Source of the DNA: Fibrobacter sp. UWH4
GTDB lineage: Bacteria > Fibrobacterota > Fibrobacteria > Fibrobacterales > Fibrobacteraceae
DNA length: 64,000 nucleotides
NCBI RefSeq assembly: GCF_900142475.1
Contig: NZ_FRAY01000004.1
Coordinates: 1-64,000, forward strand
Direction: 5' to 3'
The notes below the pieces were generated by a model, which was not told the DNA's origin, searched no databases, and worked only from the letters and a program-made list of their open reading frames with translations. The position numbers and the translations under genes were made by a program. Within the stretch, counting starts at the first letter, position 1, and the number at the start of each line of letters is the position of its first letter. Below, in pieces: positions 49,277-56,638 of the stretch.

Positions 49277-49771
49277 TTAAGCGATTTCGAGCTCAGCGAG
49301 CTGACCGTCTGCGGCGTTGGACTTGAACACGCCGCCAGTGATGGCGGTAGCCCCGCTGGAAGTCGCGGTAATGGCAAAGTTAGTGTCGTTGACATAGGCG
49401 GCCTGACCAGCGAGGACCTCGCCGAGGACGCGGACCCAGAGACGGCCCTTCTTGAGCACGTTCACCTGGTCGCCCTGACCGTAGCCTTCGCATCCGAGGC
49501 CGTCGAACTGTGTACGTGCGGCGATGCCGACGAAGTATGCGTCCGGATCGGGTACGGTTGCACCCTCTTCCGCACCTTCGGTTTCATCGGGAACGGTAGG
49601 CATTTCTGCCCACACCTTTCCCGGAACGCCCTTCTTGGCGAACAGCGCGAAGCCGCCGCCAGAATTCTTGGTTCCCTGGAGGAACCCGCTCTCGATGGAG
49701 TGCGGCACTAACGGGAAAATCAGTCCCGGAACGCCCACGGTTTCGTTAAAGTCTGCATTTTCGATAGACAT
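49277..49771 (-). CDS. Capsid cement/decoration protein (Gp24-like)
   Basis: 164 residues. The start MSIENADF (49771) is chosen because AAGGAGG lies seven bases upstream. GLIFPLVPHSIESGFLQGT, YGQGDQVNVLKKGRLWVRVLGEVLAGQAAYV is the cement-protein pattern (G-x-x-V-x-V-x-x-x-G-x-V-W-V-x-V). It sits between protease and capsid genes. Confidence 0.75.
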   Translation of the reverse strand: MSIENADFNETVGVPGLIFPLVPHSIESGFLQGTKNSGGGFALFAKKGVPGKVWAEMPTVPDETEGAEEGATVPDPDAYFVGIAARTQFDGLGCEGYGQGDQVNVLKKGRLWVRVLGEVLAGQAAYVNDTNFAITATSSGATAITGGVFKSNAADGQLAELEIA

Positions 49772-49773
49772 GG

Positions 49774-50901
49774 TCATGCCTCCTTCTTGGTTTTGCCAAA
49801 GATGGCGTCGCACATGGCCTTATGCGCGGCTTCGTGGTCCGAGTCCTGCACGTTCGGCATGTGGCTAAAGTCGTTAGCCATCGGGTTCTTGTCGTTGCCA
49901 TTGGTATCACCCACGGAATCAAGGTGAATCAGGGCGGAATCGTAGACCACGGCCACGTATTCGGCGCTCTTGTCCTTCAGGTCCATCTTGTCGCCGAAAG
50001 CCTTGGCGACGACGGCCTTCTTGATGTCTAGGGCGGAATCGGTCGTCTTCACCTCGCAGCCATGTTTCTTGGCCGTTTCGACGAGAGCGAGCTTCTCGTC
50101 AGCAAGACGGGCGATTTCGGCCTCGTCCTTCCGGGATTCCTTGAGGGTCTTGACTTCGGCCTGGGCCGCGTCACGTTCTGCCGTCACCTTGTCGAGTTCG
50201 GCCTTGTGGGCGGCTTCGGAATCGGCGAGCTGCTTTTCCAGCCCGGCGACCTTCGCGGCCACGGCCTCGTCGCATTCGTAAACGGCACCGTCAATGATGA
50301 TTTTCTTCATTGCGCTGTCCTTTGCAGGTTCCTTACCTGCGGTTTTGTCGTTGAAAAATCTTTCGCCGTCGGCGGAGTCGCCGATGCTGAAATTCACGTT
50401 GTCGCCAGCACGACCGGCATAGACAAGTGCGACATGGTTGTACTGGATGCCCTTCATGACCTCGTCGTACTGGGTACCCCTCCAATTGCCGGGTTCATTC
50501 AGGAGGTCCGCGACATCGTAGCCCATGCTAACGGCCTTGACCTCGCCACGCTCGATGGCGTCGAGAGCCTTCCGGTCGGTCACGGTGATGGTGAGCCACA
50601 AATCCAGACCGTCGAACTCTGCATCGTTTCCCGTGAAGCCCACCTGGTACTTCTTGATGTTGTCGGGAGAGATGTTCTCGCCTGGATGGCGAAGGGTCAG
50701 GGGCTTGGAGTTCGCGGAAGCCACGCTTTCGGGCTTGCCCACCTCGTCACGGGGGCGGAGTCGTCGCACCAGGCCGTTTTCGGTCCTGTAGGGGAACACT
50801 CCGGCGCAAGTGACGCGGATACGCCCCGTCAAATACCCTTCCGGGGTCCTGTGGAGCTTCTGAGGCTCGAAATCGGAATAGTCACGCAGTCCAAATGCCA
50901 T
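49774..50901 (-). CDS. Prohead protease/scaffold-like protein (DUF2213)
   Basis: 375 residues. The N-terminal half, TPEGYLTGRIRVTCAGVFPYRTENG, LTLRHPGENISPDN, GVKAVSMGYD-like GEVKAVSMGYDVADL and YNHVALV, is DUF2213 (prohead-protease-like, His/Ser candidates in RHP and VSMGY). The C-terminal half is a Lys/Glu/Ala coiled coil (~200-290), as in scaffolds. It is the first gene of the structural operon. Confidence 0.82.
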   Translation of the reverse strand: MAFGLRDYSDFEPQKLHRTPEGYLTGRIRVTCAGVFPYRTENGLVRRLRPRDEVGKPESVASANSKPLTLRHPGENISPDNIKKYQVGFTGNDAEFDGLDLWLTITVTDRKALDAIERGEVKAVSMGYDVADLLNEPGNWRGTQYDEVMKGIQYNHVALVYAGRAGDNVNFSIGDSADGERFFNDKTAGKEPAKDSAMKKIIIDGAVYECDEAVAAKVAGLEKQLADSEAAHKAELDKVTAERDAAQAEVKTLKESRKDEAEIARLADEKLALVETAKKHGCEVKTTDSALDIKKAVVAKAFGDKMDLKDKSAEYVAVVYDSALIHLDSVGDTNGNDKNPMANDFSHMPNVQDSDHEAAHKAMCDAIFGKTKKEA

Positions 50902-50945
50902 ACCCCAAAATTAGCCACGGAAACGCCCTTCCGAGCCACTTTTCC

Positions 50946-50975
50946 CAAACACCCAAACAAACACCCACAAACACC
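50946..50975. promoter_or_regulatory. Three CAAACACC direct repeats upstream of the structural operon
   Basis: CAAACACC at 50946-50953, 50958-50965 and 50968-50975, spaced 12 and 10 bp apart, about one helical turn. They lie 45-75 bp upstream of the start of the first structural gene. I infer activator sites; no clear -35/-10 was found. Confidence 0.4.
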
Positions 50976-51006
50976 GAAAAACACGCTTGAAGCGCGGTTC
51001 TGCGCA

Positions 51007-51072
51007 AAAGAAAAGTGGTGCCAGCTAAAAAGCCAGCACCTATGAAACAGAAAAGCCCTGCAATGACGCAGG
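51007..51072 (-). terminator. Two tandem leftward terminators
   Basis: Read leftward: CCTGC-GTCATT-GCAGG (51072-51057) followed by GCTTTTCTGTTTC, then a hairpin GGTGC..GCACC (51040-51017) followed by ACTTTTCTTTT. They separate the gene at 51101 from the structural operon. Confidence 0.6.
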
Positions 51073-51100
51073 ACCTTATCAAAGTTTGGTGAAGTCCGCT

Positions 51101-51667
51101 CTAGTATGCGTAGGTGAAGTTTCCTGCAAGTTCAGGCTTGAACACGGCCCTCATGCTCTCGATGAACAGTGCCGTCTTGATGCTGAACATCCTCAACCCC
51201 TCCTGCACCCTGTTCCTCTTCGCCACCTCAGGCGGGAGAGACTGCTTTTTCTTCGGACCCACATAAAAAACTTTAGGGGCAGACCCTACGGCCCGCCCCT
51301 TCTTGGGAGATGCTTTCTTTTCCTTTTTCGCCTTATGCGTTCCGGCCTTTGGCGGTTCCGCCTTGATTTCCGCTACCGGATGCTCGCAGGCGTCCGGCAC
51401 GAAGCTGTAGCAGAAGTAAGTCCTGTCTCCCGATTCCTCGATGAGCAGCCCCCAGCACTGCCCCTGTTCCAGGTTGCGCTCAGGGTAGCACTGGATGGCG
51501 GATTCCGCATTTTCAACGTTCCTGAGCTTGTCTGTCACGCATTCCAGGTTGTCGATGCTCCTGACGATGTTCGCCAGTTTCTTACCCCTCACGTATCCGT
51601 CAACGATCCTGCAACCGTCCACGTCCCTCACGCCCAGCTTGAAGACCTTTCCTATTCTTTCGTTCAT
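51101..51667 (-). CDS. Phage protein of unknown function
   Basis: 188 residues behind a strong AAAGAGGTGACAC leader. The N-terminal part is a mixed alpha/beta domain (KVFKLGVRDVDGCRIVDGYVRGKKL), the middle a Lys/Ala/Pro-rich linker (AGTHKAKKEKKASPKKGRA), the C-terminal a short helical segment. It has the TTTAGTTAG promoter element upstream and lies alone between two regulatory regions. It could regulate late transcription, but no HTH is seen. Confidence 0.6.
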   Translation of the reverse strand: MNERIGKVFKLGVRDVDGCRIVDGYVRGKKLANIVRSIDNLECVTDKLRNVENAESAIQCYPERNLEQGQCWGLLIEESGDRTYFCYSFVPDACEHPVAEIKAEPPKAGTHKAKKEKKASPKKGRAVGSAPKVFYVGPKKKQSLPPEVAKRNRVQEGLRMFSIKTALFIESMRAVFKPELAGNFTYAY

Positions 51668-51710
51668 TGTGTCACCTCTTTCGCTTGCAGTGGCAACATC
51701 GCCGCCGCTC

Positions 51711-51734
51711 GTTAATAAATATAACTAACTAAAT
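51711..51734 (-). promoter_or_regulatory. TTTAGTTAG promoter element
   Basis: Read leftward: ATTTAGTTAGTTATATTTAT, sharing the extended form ATCTGATTTA-TTAGTTATATTT with the two 90-bp repeats. It lies 44-67 bp upstream of the ATG at 51667. Confidence 0.6.
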
Positions 51735-51964
51735 CAGATAAAGCAATAGCTTAAAACAAAAAAAGACCTTACTTTTTTCTTATCCGAAAAAAATGTCGCA
51801 AGACCCCTCAGACTCATACTGTTCCATAAAGGATAGTATTGTAAACATGAGTTGAGTATGAGGGTTATTTATATATAATTCTCTTATTCTTTATGAGTTA
51901 TGAGTTATATATAAGGTTTGTATCGGTTTTGATTCAAATTGTACTTAAATATATACAAATTGTA
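51735..51964. other. AT-rich non-coding stretch
   Basis: No gene seen. It contains an imperfect inverted repeat (CCCTCAGACTC at 51805-51815 and GAGTATGAGGG at 51854-51864) that could end the leftward repressor message. Confidence 0.45.
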
Positions 51965-52231
51965 TTATTTCAATCTTTGCACAATGAATTCCGCTATTTT
52001 TTCGCAATCGGCATCAGATATAGTATTTTTCACTTCTATTCCAAAAAGTTCTTCTGCAGTCATTCCGTTTTCGAATAGTTTTTTCATCGTCTCGTAAGAC
52101 GGCGCAACAGAACCGTTCGCAAGAAGAGTGACCATTGATCTTGATAATTTCAGTCTTTTCGACAATGTAGACTTTGACAATCCGGTCCTTTCGAAAAAAG
52201 ACGAAAAGTCCATAGAATTCTTCTTTTCCAT
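51965..52231 (-). CDS. Small HTH repressor-like protein A
   Basis: 88 residues. GLSKSTLSKRLKLSRSMVTLLANGSVAPSYETMKKLFENGMTAEELFGIEV is an Xre-type HTH (turn at LKLSRSMVTLL) ending in the motif GMTAEELFG, which also occurs in the neighbouring repressor. It lies 3 bp after that gene. It is probably an immunity regulator or co-repressor. Confidence 0.7.
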   Translation of the reverse strand: MEKKNSMDFSSFFERTGLSKSTLSKRLKLSRSMVTLLANGSVAPSYETMKKLFENGMTAEELFGIEVKNTISDADCEKIAEFIVQRLK

Positions 52232-52234
52232 CCC

Positions 52235-52546
52235 CTAAACCCGCAGCAAATCAGTCAAAGCTAATCGTACAGCTTCCTTGAAATCATGGTTGACCGGATT
52301 AGGAAGATTATCCTTTTGCGGAGATGGAGACAACTTTTCTTTTACCGTTTCACCGAACATTTCTTCGAGAGTCATTCCCAAATTTATGAGCTTCACCAAC
52401 GTAGAATAGTTTGGAGTCGATTTTTTCGCACACCAGTTCCCTATTGTAGTAACCTCAAAACCGAGCTCTTTAGCCAATTCTTTTCGGTCCCACCCCTTCC
52501 TAATCAGGAATTTATTGCAGTCGAAAAAAGATTCTTCATTTTCCAT
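52235..52546 (-). CDS. Small HTH repressor-like protein B (candidate immunity repressor)
   Basis: 103 residues from MENEESFFDC (52546); the frame upstream of it lies in the operator region. GWDRKELAKELGFEVTTIGNWCAKKSTPNYSTLVKLINLGMTLEEMFGETV is a typical phage repressor HTH. It diverges from the rightward early operon across two palindromic operators. No C-terminal peptidase domain, so induction would not be by RecA-driven self-cleavage. Confidence 0.75.
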   Translation of the reverse strand: MENEESFFDCNKFLIRKGWDRKELAKELGFEVTTIGNWCAKKSTPNYSTLVKLINLGMTLEEMFGETVKEKLSPSPQKDNLPNPVNHDFKEAVRLALTDLLRV

Positions 52547-52616
52547 GTAAAAAATATGACAATAAAAACAAAATTTTTCAACTTTTTTCAAATAATTTCA
52601 AAAATTTTGTTCATTT

Positions 52617-52655
52617 TAACAAAAAATTTGTTATATTCTAACAAAAAATTTGTTT
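52617..52655. promoter_or_regulatory. Two tandem palindromic operators
   Basis: AACAAAAAATTTGTT occurs at 52618-52632 and 52640-52654, centre to centre 22 bp (two helical turns). Each copy is itself a perfect palindrome around its middle A. They lie between the divergent repressor and early operons, 25-62 bp before the ATG at 52679. Confidence 0.8.
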
Positions 52656-52678
52656 AATCCCAAATTTTTTGGAGATGT

Positions 52679-52828
52679 ATGAAAAGTACAACAATAGGAT
52701 TGACGCGGAAAGCTCTTGAGCTTGTCAAGAAAGAATCTCAACGGCTGAAGGAAAATGGATTGGCTGCTTCTACAACATCCGTTGCGTCCGAAGCCATTAT
52801 CAAGTTTTTCGGGAATGAAAAGAAATGA
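52679..52828 (+). CDS. Small ribbon-helix-helix-like protein, first early gene
   Basis: 49 residues: MKSTTIGLTRKALELVKKES..., behind TTGGAGATGT. A short N-terminal strand plus two helices (ALELVKKESQRLKENG and SVASEAIIKFFG) fit an RHH DNA-binding fold, so a Cro-like role is possible. It overlaps the next gene (ATGA). Confidence 0.6.
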   Translation: MKSTTIGLTRKALELVKKESQRLKENGLAASTTSVASEAIIKFFGNEKK

Positions 52829-53286
52829 AGAAAGTCTGGTGGGCAAAAGTTTTCTTCGACGATTTCTGCGCCCACTACTTTGCGAAAACGGATGACGAAA
52901 TCGTGAAAGACGTCAAGCAGTCTATCAAGTCACTTCTCGAAAAGGACGGCTCCGGAAACAGTTTCGGGGCGAAGATGGTCAATGAGGCGACAAAGCGTGT
53001 GAACGCACTCTCCGAAACAAGGAGAGATGCTATAAACAAAAGATGGCATCCAGAAGAAGGGCGGAAAATGTTCGGCCAAGCAGCAGGATTCCCGACAGCG
53101 AGAGACATCTACGATTTTGCCAGCGTGAACGGTTTGAGCGAAGGCGATGCGAGGGACTTCTACGAGATGACCTTCGTTGAGCGCGGTGGGAAAGACAGGT
53201 TCGGAAACAATATCGACAACTGGCAGGGAGCCTGCAAGCGGTTCTGTGAGAGCAGGGCCGGAAAGAGGAACGGAAACGATGGATGA
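52825..53286 (+). CDS. Phage replication-type protein (organiser-like C terminus)
   Basis: 153 residues. The N-terminal part is helical with KVFFDDFCAHYFAKTDDEI; FPTARDIYDFASVNGLSEGDARDFYEMTFVERGGKDRFGNNIDNWQGACKRFCESR resembles the C-terminal segment of phage replisome organisers (W..gg.. i..W..a...w). A role in starting replication is inferred from this and from its early-operon position. Confidence 0.5.
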   Translation: MKKVWWAKVFFDDFCAHYFAKTDDEIVKDVKQSIKSLLEKDGSGNSFGAKMVNEATKRVNALSETRRDAINKRWHPEEGRKMFGQAAGFPTARDIYDFASVNGLSEGDARDFYEMTFVERGGKDRFGNNIDNWQGACKRFCESRAGKRNGNDG

Positions 53287-53545
53287 AACGACTGAAAAGA
53301 AAAAGCGCAACAGGCTACCGAACACTACCAGGCTCATTGCCGATGAAGAGTACATCTGCCCGGCATTGGCTGCAAAGTTCATCGGGTGCAGCCGTTCTAC
53401 GCTCCAACAGATGATTGAACGCTCCAGGCACGGGCTACTGAAACCACCCCTGGAATGGTACAGGGACAAGCCGAAATCACCCATCTGGTTCAGGAAGGCT
53501 TTCCTGGTCGAATGGGCAAGGAAACGCGGGGCGATGCACGTATGA
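53279..53545 (+). CDS. DNA-binding HTH-like early protein
   Basis: 88 residues from ATG 53279, overlapping its neighbour. EEYICPALAAKFIGCSRSTLQQMIERSRHGLLKPPLEWYRDK is a MerR/HTH_17-like helix-turn-helix (IGCSRSTLQQMI), with WFRKAFLVEWARKRG after it. A candidate excisionase or early regulator. Confidence 0.65.
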   Translation: MDETTEKKKRNRLPNTTRLIADEEYICPALAAKFIGCSRSTLQQMIERSRHGLLKPPLEWYRDKPKSPIWFRKAFLVEWARKRGAMHV

Positions 53546-53820
53546 TTGACGTCGAAGAACTGAAACGAACCATCAACATCCGGGAGACCGTCAAGCTCTA
53601 CTTCATCACAATAGGGCGATACCACGACTTCCTGCAGTCATACGCAATGGAAATCGACAAGGAGCGAAGGAACTGGAGCTGGAGAAACGACAGCCTGCAC
53701 GCTTCCACTGCGGCACAGCACGAACCGATTATAGAGAGAATCTGCGGACAGTGGTTTGGTTTCAACCCAAACAACCCGATGCACCCGATGAGGAAATTCT
53801 TCAACGAGCACTACAGATAG
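53542..53820 (+). CDS. Small early phage protein
   Basis: 92 residues from ATG 53542 (ATGA overlap). Helical, with LYFITIGRYHDFLQSYAMEID and a final WFGFNPNNPMHPMRKFFNEHYR. No family recognised. Confidence 0.55.
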   Translation: MIDVEELKRTINIRETVKLYFITIGRYHDFLQSYAMEIDKERRNWSWRNDSLHASTAAQHEPIIERICGQWFGFNPNNPMHPMRKFFNEHYR

Positions 53821-53828
53821 GAGAACGC

Positions 53829-53987
53829 ATGAGCAACGAAAAACTATTCCTGGTATTTGCGCACTGGGAACCGCTCGGCATCATGACCATGCTCGACGCA
53901 TTCCGCTGGAGCTGGAGCCAGGGCGCAGGGCATCACGTGATTATCGAATTTACACCGGTTAACGAAAAGGAGAAGTCCAATGGCTGA
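53829..53987 (+). CDS. Small early phage protein
   Basis: 52 residues from ATG 53829 behind AGGAGAACGC. FAHWEPLGIMTMLDAFRWSWSQGAGHHVIIEF has no known motif. It overlaps the next gene by 8 bp. Confidence 0.5.
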   Translation: MSNEKLFLVFAHWEPLGIMTMLDAFRWSWSQGAGHHVIIEFTPVNEKEKSNG

Positions 53988-54180
53988 AAGGACTTACAAG
54001 AGCCGAAAGTCAAACACGACCTACATCGTGACAGGCGAACCGTCCAGGGCGTTCCTTCAGGCGACAGGAGAAATGGCGACTAGCAACAAGGTAATCAAGC
54101 AGATGGAGGACATCCGCAGGGGCGCCTACGATTTCGCAACCGTCGACTGGATGGCAAGACAGCTTTCTAACACGTTCTAA
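53980..54180 (+). CDS. Small early phage protein
   Basis: 66 residues, basic N terminus (RTYKSRKSNTTYIV), then one helix. AAGGAGAAG precedes the start. It lies immediately before the recombinase gene. Confidence 0.5.
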   Translation: MAERTYKSRKSNTTYIVTGEPSRAFLQATGEMATSNKVIKQMEDIRRGAYDFATVDWMARQLSNTF

Positions 54181-54200
54181 TTCAAATGGAGAAACGAATC

Positions 54201-55049
54201 ATGGAACAGAAAACAAACACCGCCGTGGCGGTATCCACGGAACAGAACAGGGTCACTCAGAAGCTCCTGATGGATTACCTGAAACAGACCAACTCGAACC
54301 TGCTCCCCAACGAGCAGGCCCAGTTCATGGCGATTGCCGGAACATTCAACCTCAACCCGTGGAAGCGGGAAGTCTACGCCGTGGCGTACGGACAGGGAAA
54401 CGGTCGCAAGCTCAGCATCATCGTCGGCTACGAAGTCTACCTGAGGCGTGCCGAGGAGTTCCCCCAGTACGACGGGTACGAGACAAAGTTCTTCGGCGAG
54501 GGGGCGAACATGGGGTGCACCTGCACCGTTCACCGCAAGGACAGGAACCACCCCATCGGATCCACGGTATTCCTCCGCGAGTACTCGCAGAACAACCAGA
54601 TGTGGAACACCAAGCCGCACGTGATGCTCGAAAAGGTCGCCATCGCCACGGCAATGCGCAGGGCCTTCCCCAGCGAGTTCAACGGCATGCCGTACTCCAA
54701 GGACGAACTTCCCGACAACATGACCAATGGTTCTGAGGTGCTTGACCAGCAGGGCTATGTCGAGGTGGCCCCGGATTCGCAGGAAACGCCCACCGAAGCC
54801 ACGAACGCAGAAGGGGGTACCAAGGCACACACACCGCTCTCCGACGCACGCAGGGCAAAGTTCTACGAGTTTGTGGCAAGGGAAAACAGGCGTGTGGGCA
54901 AGGCGGCGTTCGACGCACTCCTTGAAAAGTACGGCGGCCTCGAAAGGCTGGTGGCCGACAGCGACCTCAGCACGAAATTCGCCCACGAAATCAGCGTTGT
55001 TCCCGACTACACCGCGACGGAAGTCAACGACGAGGAGGTGCCGTTATAA
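54201..55049 (+). CDS. bet: RecT/Bet-family single-strand annealing protein
   Basis: 282 residues from MEQKTNTAV (54201), where GGAGAAACG is well placed; ATG 54186 lies before that site. QAQFMAIAGTFNLNPWKREVYAVAYGQGNGRKLSIIVGYEVYLRRAE and GCTCTVHRKDRNHPIGSTVFLREYSQNNQMWNTKPHVMLEKVAIATAMRRAFP are the Bet/RecT core. It anneals complementary single strands in phage recombination. Its stop overlaps the coiled-coil gene (TAATG). No exonuclease gene is obvious next door. Confidence 0.92.
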   Translation: MEQKTNTAVAVSTEQNRVTQKLLMDYLKQTNSNLLPNEQAQFMAIAGTFNLNPWKREVYAVAYGQGNGRKLSIIVGYEVYLRRAEEFPQYDGYETKFFGEGANMGCTCTVHRKDRNHPIGSTVFLREYSQNNQMWNTKPHVMLEKVAIATAMRRAFPSEFNGMPYSKDELPDNMTNGSEVLDQQGYVEVAPDSQETPTEATNAEGGTKAHTPLSDARRAKFYEFVARENRRVGKAAFDALLEKYGGLERLVADSDLSTKFAHEISVVPDYTATEVNDEEVPL

Positions 55050-56107
55050 TGGAAGACCTGTTTGAACAGAAGGATGCCGGAGTGACCGAAACCGCTTTGC
55101 TTACCGTGCAGGAAAGTGACAAGGAATGGACGCTTGTCGGTAAAATCGACAACTGGGAAGACTTCTTCATGGACGAATGCAACTTCCTGCCCGTGCTCAA
55201 CTTTGCCAAGGAAAGGGCCAGGAACCTCGTCGCGGACCCCACCACCAAGGACGGCCAGATTACCAGGAAGGCGCTCGCGAAGCGCATCGGGCAGGTAGAA
55301 AAGGCCATCGCCGAGCGTGGACTGGAAGTGGCCAGAATCCTCAAGGAAAAACCAAAGAAAATCGATGCCGTCAGAAAAAGGGTGAAGGACTCGCTCACGG
55401 CGTACAAGGAAGAAGTACTCGCCCCGCTGAAGGAAATCGAGGCACGGCAGGCAGAAATCGTCGAAATCGACAATCTCCCCGCCCAGGGCATCGGTTGTGA
55501 CAGCGAAGGTCTGAAACAGCTGCTCGAACAGATTGAATCCATGGCCAAGACACCGGAATACTGGAAAGAATCGGCAGCTGATGCAGAAAGTTCCGTAAGG
55601 GAAGCGAAACGGCAGCTCACCGACATGCTTGCAAGCGCAGAAAAGGCGGAGGCCGAAAAACGCGAGCTTGAAGAGCTGAGGGCGCAGAAAGAGGCCATGG
55701 AAAGGGCTGCAAGGGAAAAGGCAGAGGCCGAACTGAAAAAGGCCCAGGAAGAGGCGGCGAAAGCCAAGGCAGAGGCGGAACGCATCGCCAACGAAAAGGC
55801 GGAAGCCGAACGCAAGGCCAAGGAAGCCGAGGAAGCCGCAAGGCAGGCTGAAATCGCCAAGGCCGAGGCGGAACGGAAGGCTACAGAAGCCATGGCGAAA
55901 CTCCCCGAAGAGGAAAGGGCTAAAGTAGACTCCCCATACGTTGAACCATTGTGGCCCGAGGACGAAAGGGAACGCAAACGCAAGGTCAACCGCGAGGCGC
56001 TCGCCAGGATGGTAGAACTTACAGGCGGTGACGAGACGATGGCGAAGGCTATCATCACGGCAATCGCAAGGAACGAGGTTCCCCATGTGAAGATGATGTA
56101 CCTCTAG
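55049..56107 (+). CDS. Long coiled-coil protein coupled to the recombinase
   Basis: 352 residues. N-terminal ~120: WEDFFMDECNFLPVLNFAKERARNLV, KRIGQVEKAIAERGLEVARILKEKPKKIDAVRKRVKDSLTAYKEEVLAPLKEIE (DUF1351-like helical domain). Residues ~190-285 are an Ala/Glu/Lys-rich coiled coil, and the C terminus (MVELTGGDETMAKAIITAIARNEVPHVKMMYL) is a small folded part. Similar proteins accompany RecT-type recombinases in phages. The exact role is unknown. Confidence 0.7.
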   Translation: MEDLFEQKDAGVTETALLTVQESDKEWTLVGKIDNWEDFFMDECNFLPVLNFAKERARNLVADPTTKDGQITRKALAKRIGQVEKAIAERGLEVARILKEKPKKIDAVRKRVKDSLTAYKEEVLAPLKEIEARQAEIVEIDNLPAQGIGCDSEGLKQLLEQIESMAKTPEYWKESAADAESSVREAKRQLTDMLASAEKAEAEKRELEELRAQKEAMERAAREKAEAELKKAQEEAAKAKAEAERIANEKAEAERKAKEAEEAARQAEIAKAEAERKATEAMAKLPEEERAKVDSPYVEPLWPEDERERKRKVNREALARMVELTGGDETMAKAIITAIARNEVPHVKMMYL

Positions 56108-56183
56108 CCGGAAAATCCGGCACCACTCCTGCCGACTACGTGCGATGTTGCACACTTTGTTTCGGTGGTGGCAGGAGTGGTGA
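56108..56183 (+). promoter_or_regulatory. Hairpin and 13-bp perfect inverted repeat before the tRNA
   Basis: CCGG-AAAAT-CCGG (56108-56120), then CACCACTCCTGCC (56121-56133) complementary to GGCAGGAGTGGTG (56170-56182), enclosing GTGC-GATGTT-GCAC. No T-tract follows, so it is an RNA fold or processing signal rather than a simple terminator. Confidence 0.55.
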
Positions 56184-56254
56184 TGGTTTTTAGCTCAACG
56201 GTAGAGCAGCGACGTAGTAAGCCGCAGATTCGGGTTCGACTCCCGAAAAACCGC
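56184..56254 (+). tRNA. tRNA-like gene, anticodon AGU (Thr?), atypical
   Basis: Acceptor TGGTTTT/AAAACCG (first pair U-G), TA, D-arm GCTC-AACGGTA-GAGC, anticodon arm GCGAC-GTAGTAA-GCCGC (A-C mismatch at the fourth pair, T33 and A37 present, anticodon AGT), variable AGAT, T-arm TCGGG-TTCGACT-CCCGA. No CCA encoded. A34 in a Thr tRNA is rare in bacteria, so this is either a specialised phage tRNA or a degenerate one. Confidence 0.6.
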
Positions 56255-56638
56255 TAGCCCGATGGGTGCAAGTTTACACACACGCCTATAAGTTCCGCAC
56301 CCGGAGGGCGACAATTTTGCACGATGGCGGCATGAACAAACAACGAACAAACAAACTTTCAAACTTTCTTCTAAGGTCTGGTCGTTGCAATAAATTACAC
56401 AAAACCGCCGCCGGAGTGCAAAAATCTTGAAAATCGCGTCGCCTATAACTGGACTTTAGGGACGCATCCACTAGGCAGGACATAACTGCCCAGCGGACCG
56501 GTGGCGAGGCGGCTTAAGTTGACTCCATTTTACTTTACCGCTTAGCCTTTCAGGCGGCATACAAGCAACGGATAGCTAGAGCCGATGAAGAAAGAGGTGA
56601 CGCCACCGGATAGAAATTTTTTTGACCTGGAGAAACAA
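56255..56638 (+). ncRNA. Structured non-coding region (possible RNA or origin)
   Basis: No ORF is convincing over ~380 bp. A long-range stem pairs TTTTGCACGATGGCGGC (56315-56331) with GCCGCCGGAGTGCAAAA (56407-56423), with a nested CAACGA/TCGTTG. GGGTGC/GCACCC (56264-56269, 56297-56302), GCGTC/GACGC and GGCAG/CTGCC (near 56480-56490) add further hairpins. The loop of the large stem has repeated GAACAAACAA. Nature unknown: a phage RNA, tRNA-processing partner or replication origin are options. Confidence 0.4.

Noticed and set aside
50882..51082. Leftward 66-codon hydrophobic frame
   Set aside because: It covers two terminator hairpins and the promoter area and overlaps the next start; no ribosome site.
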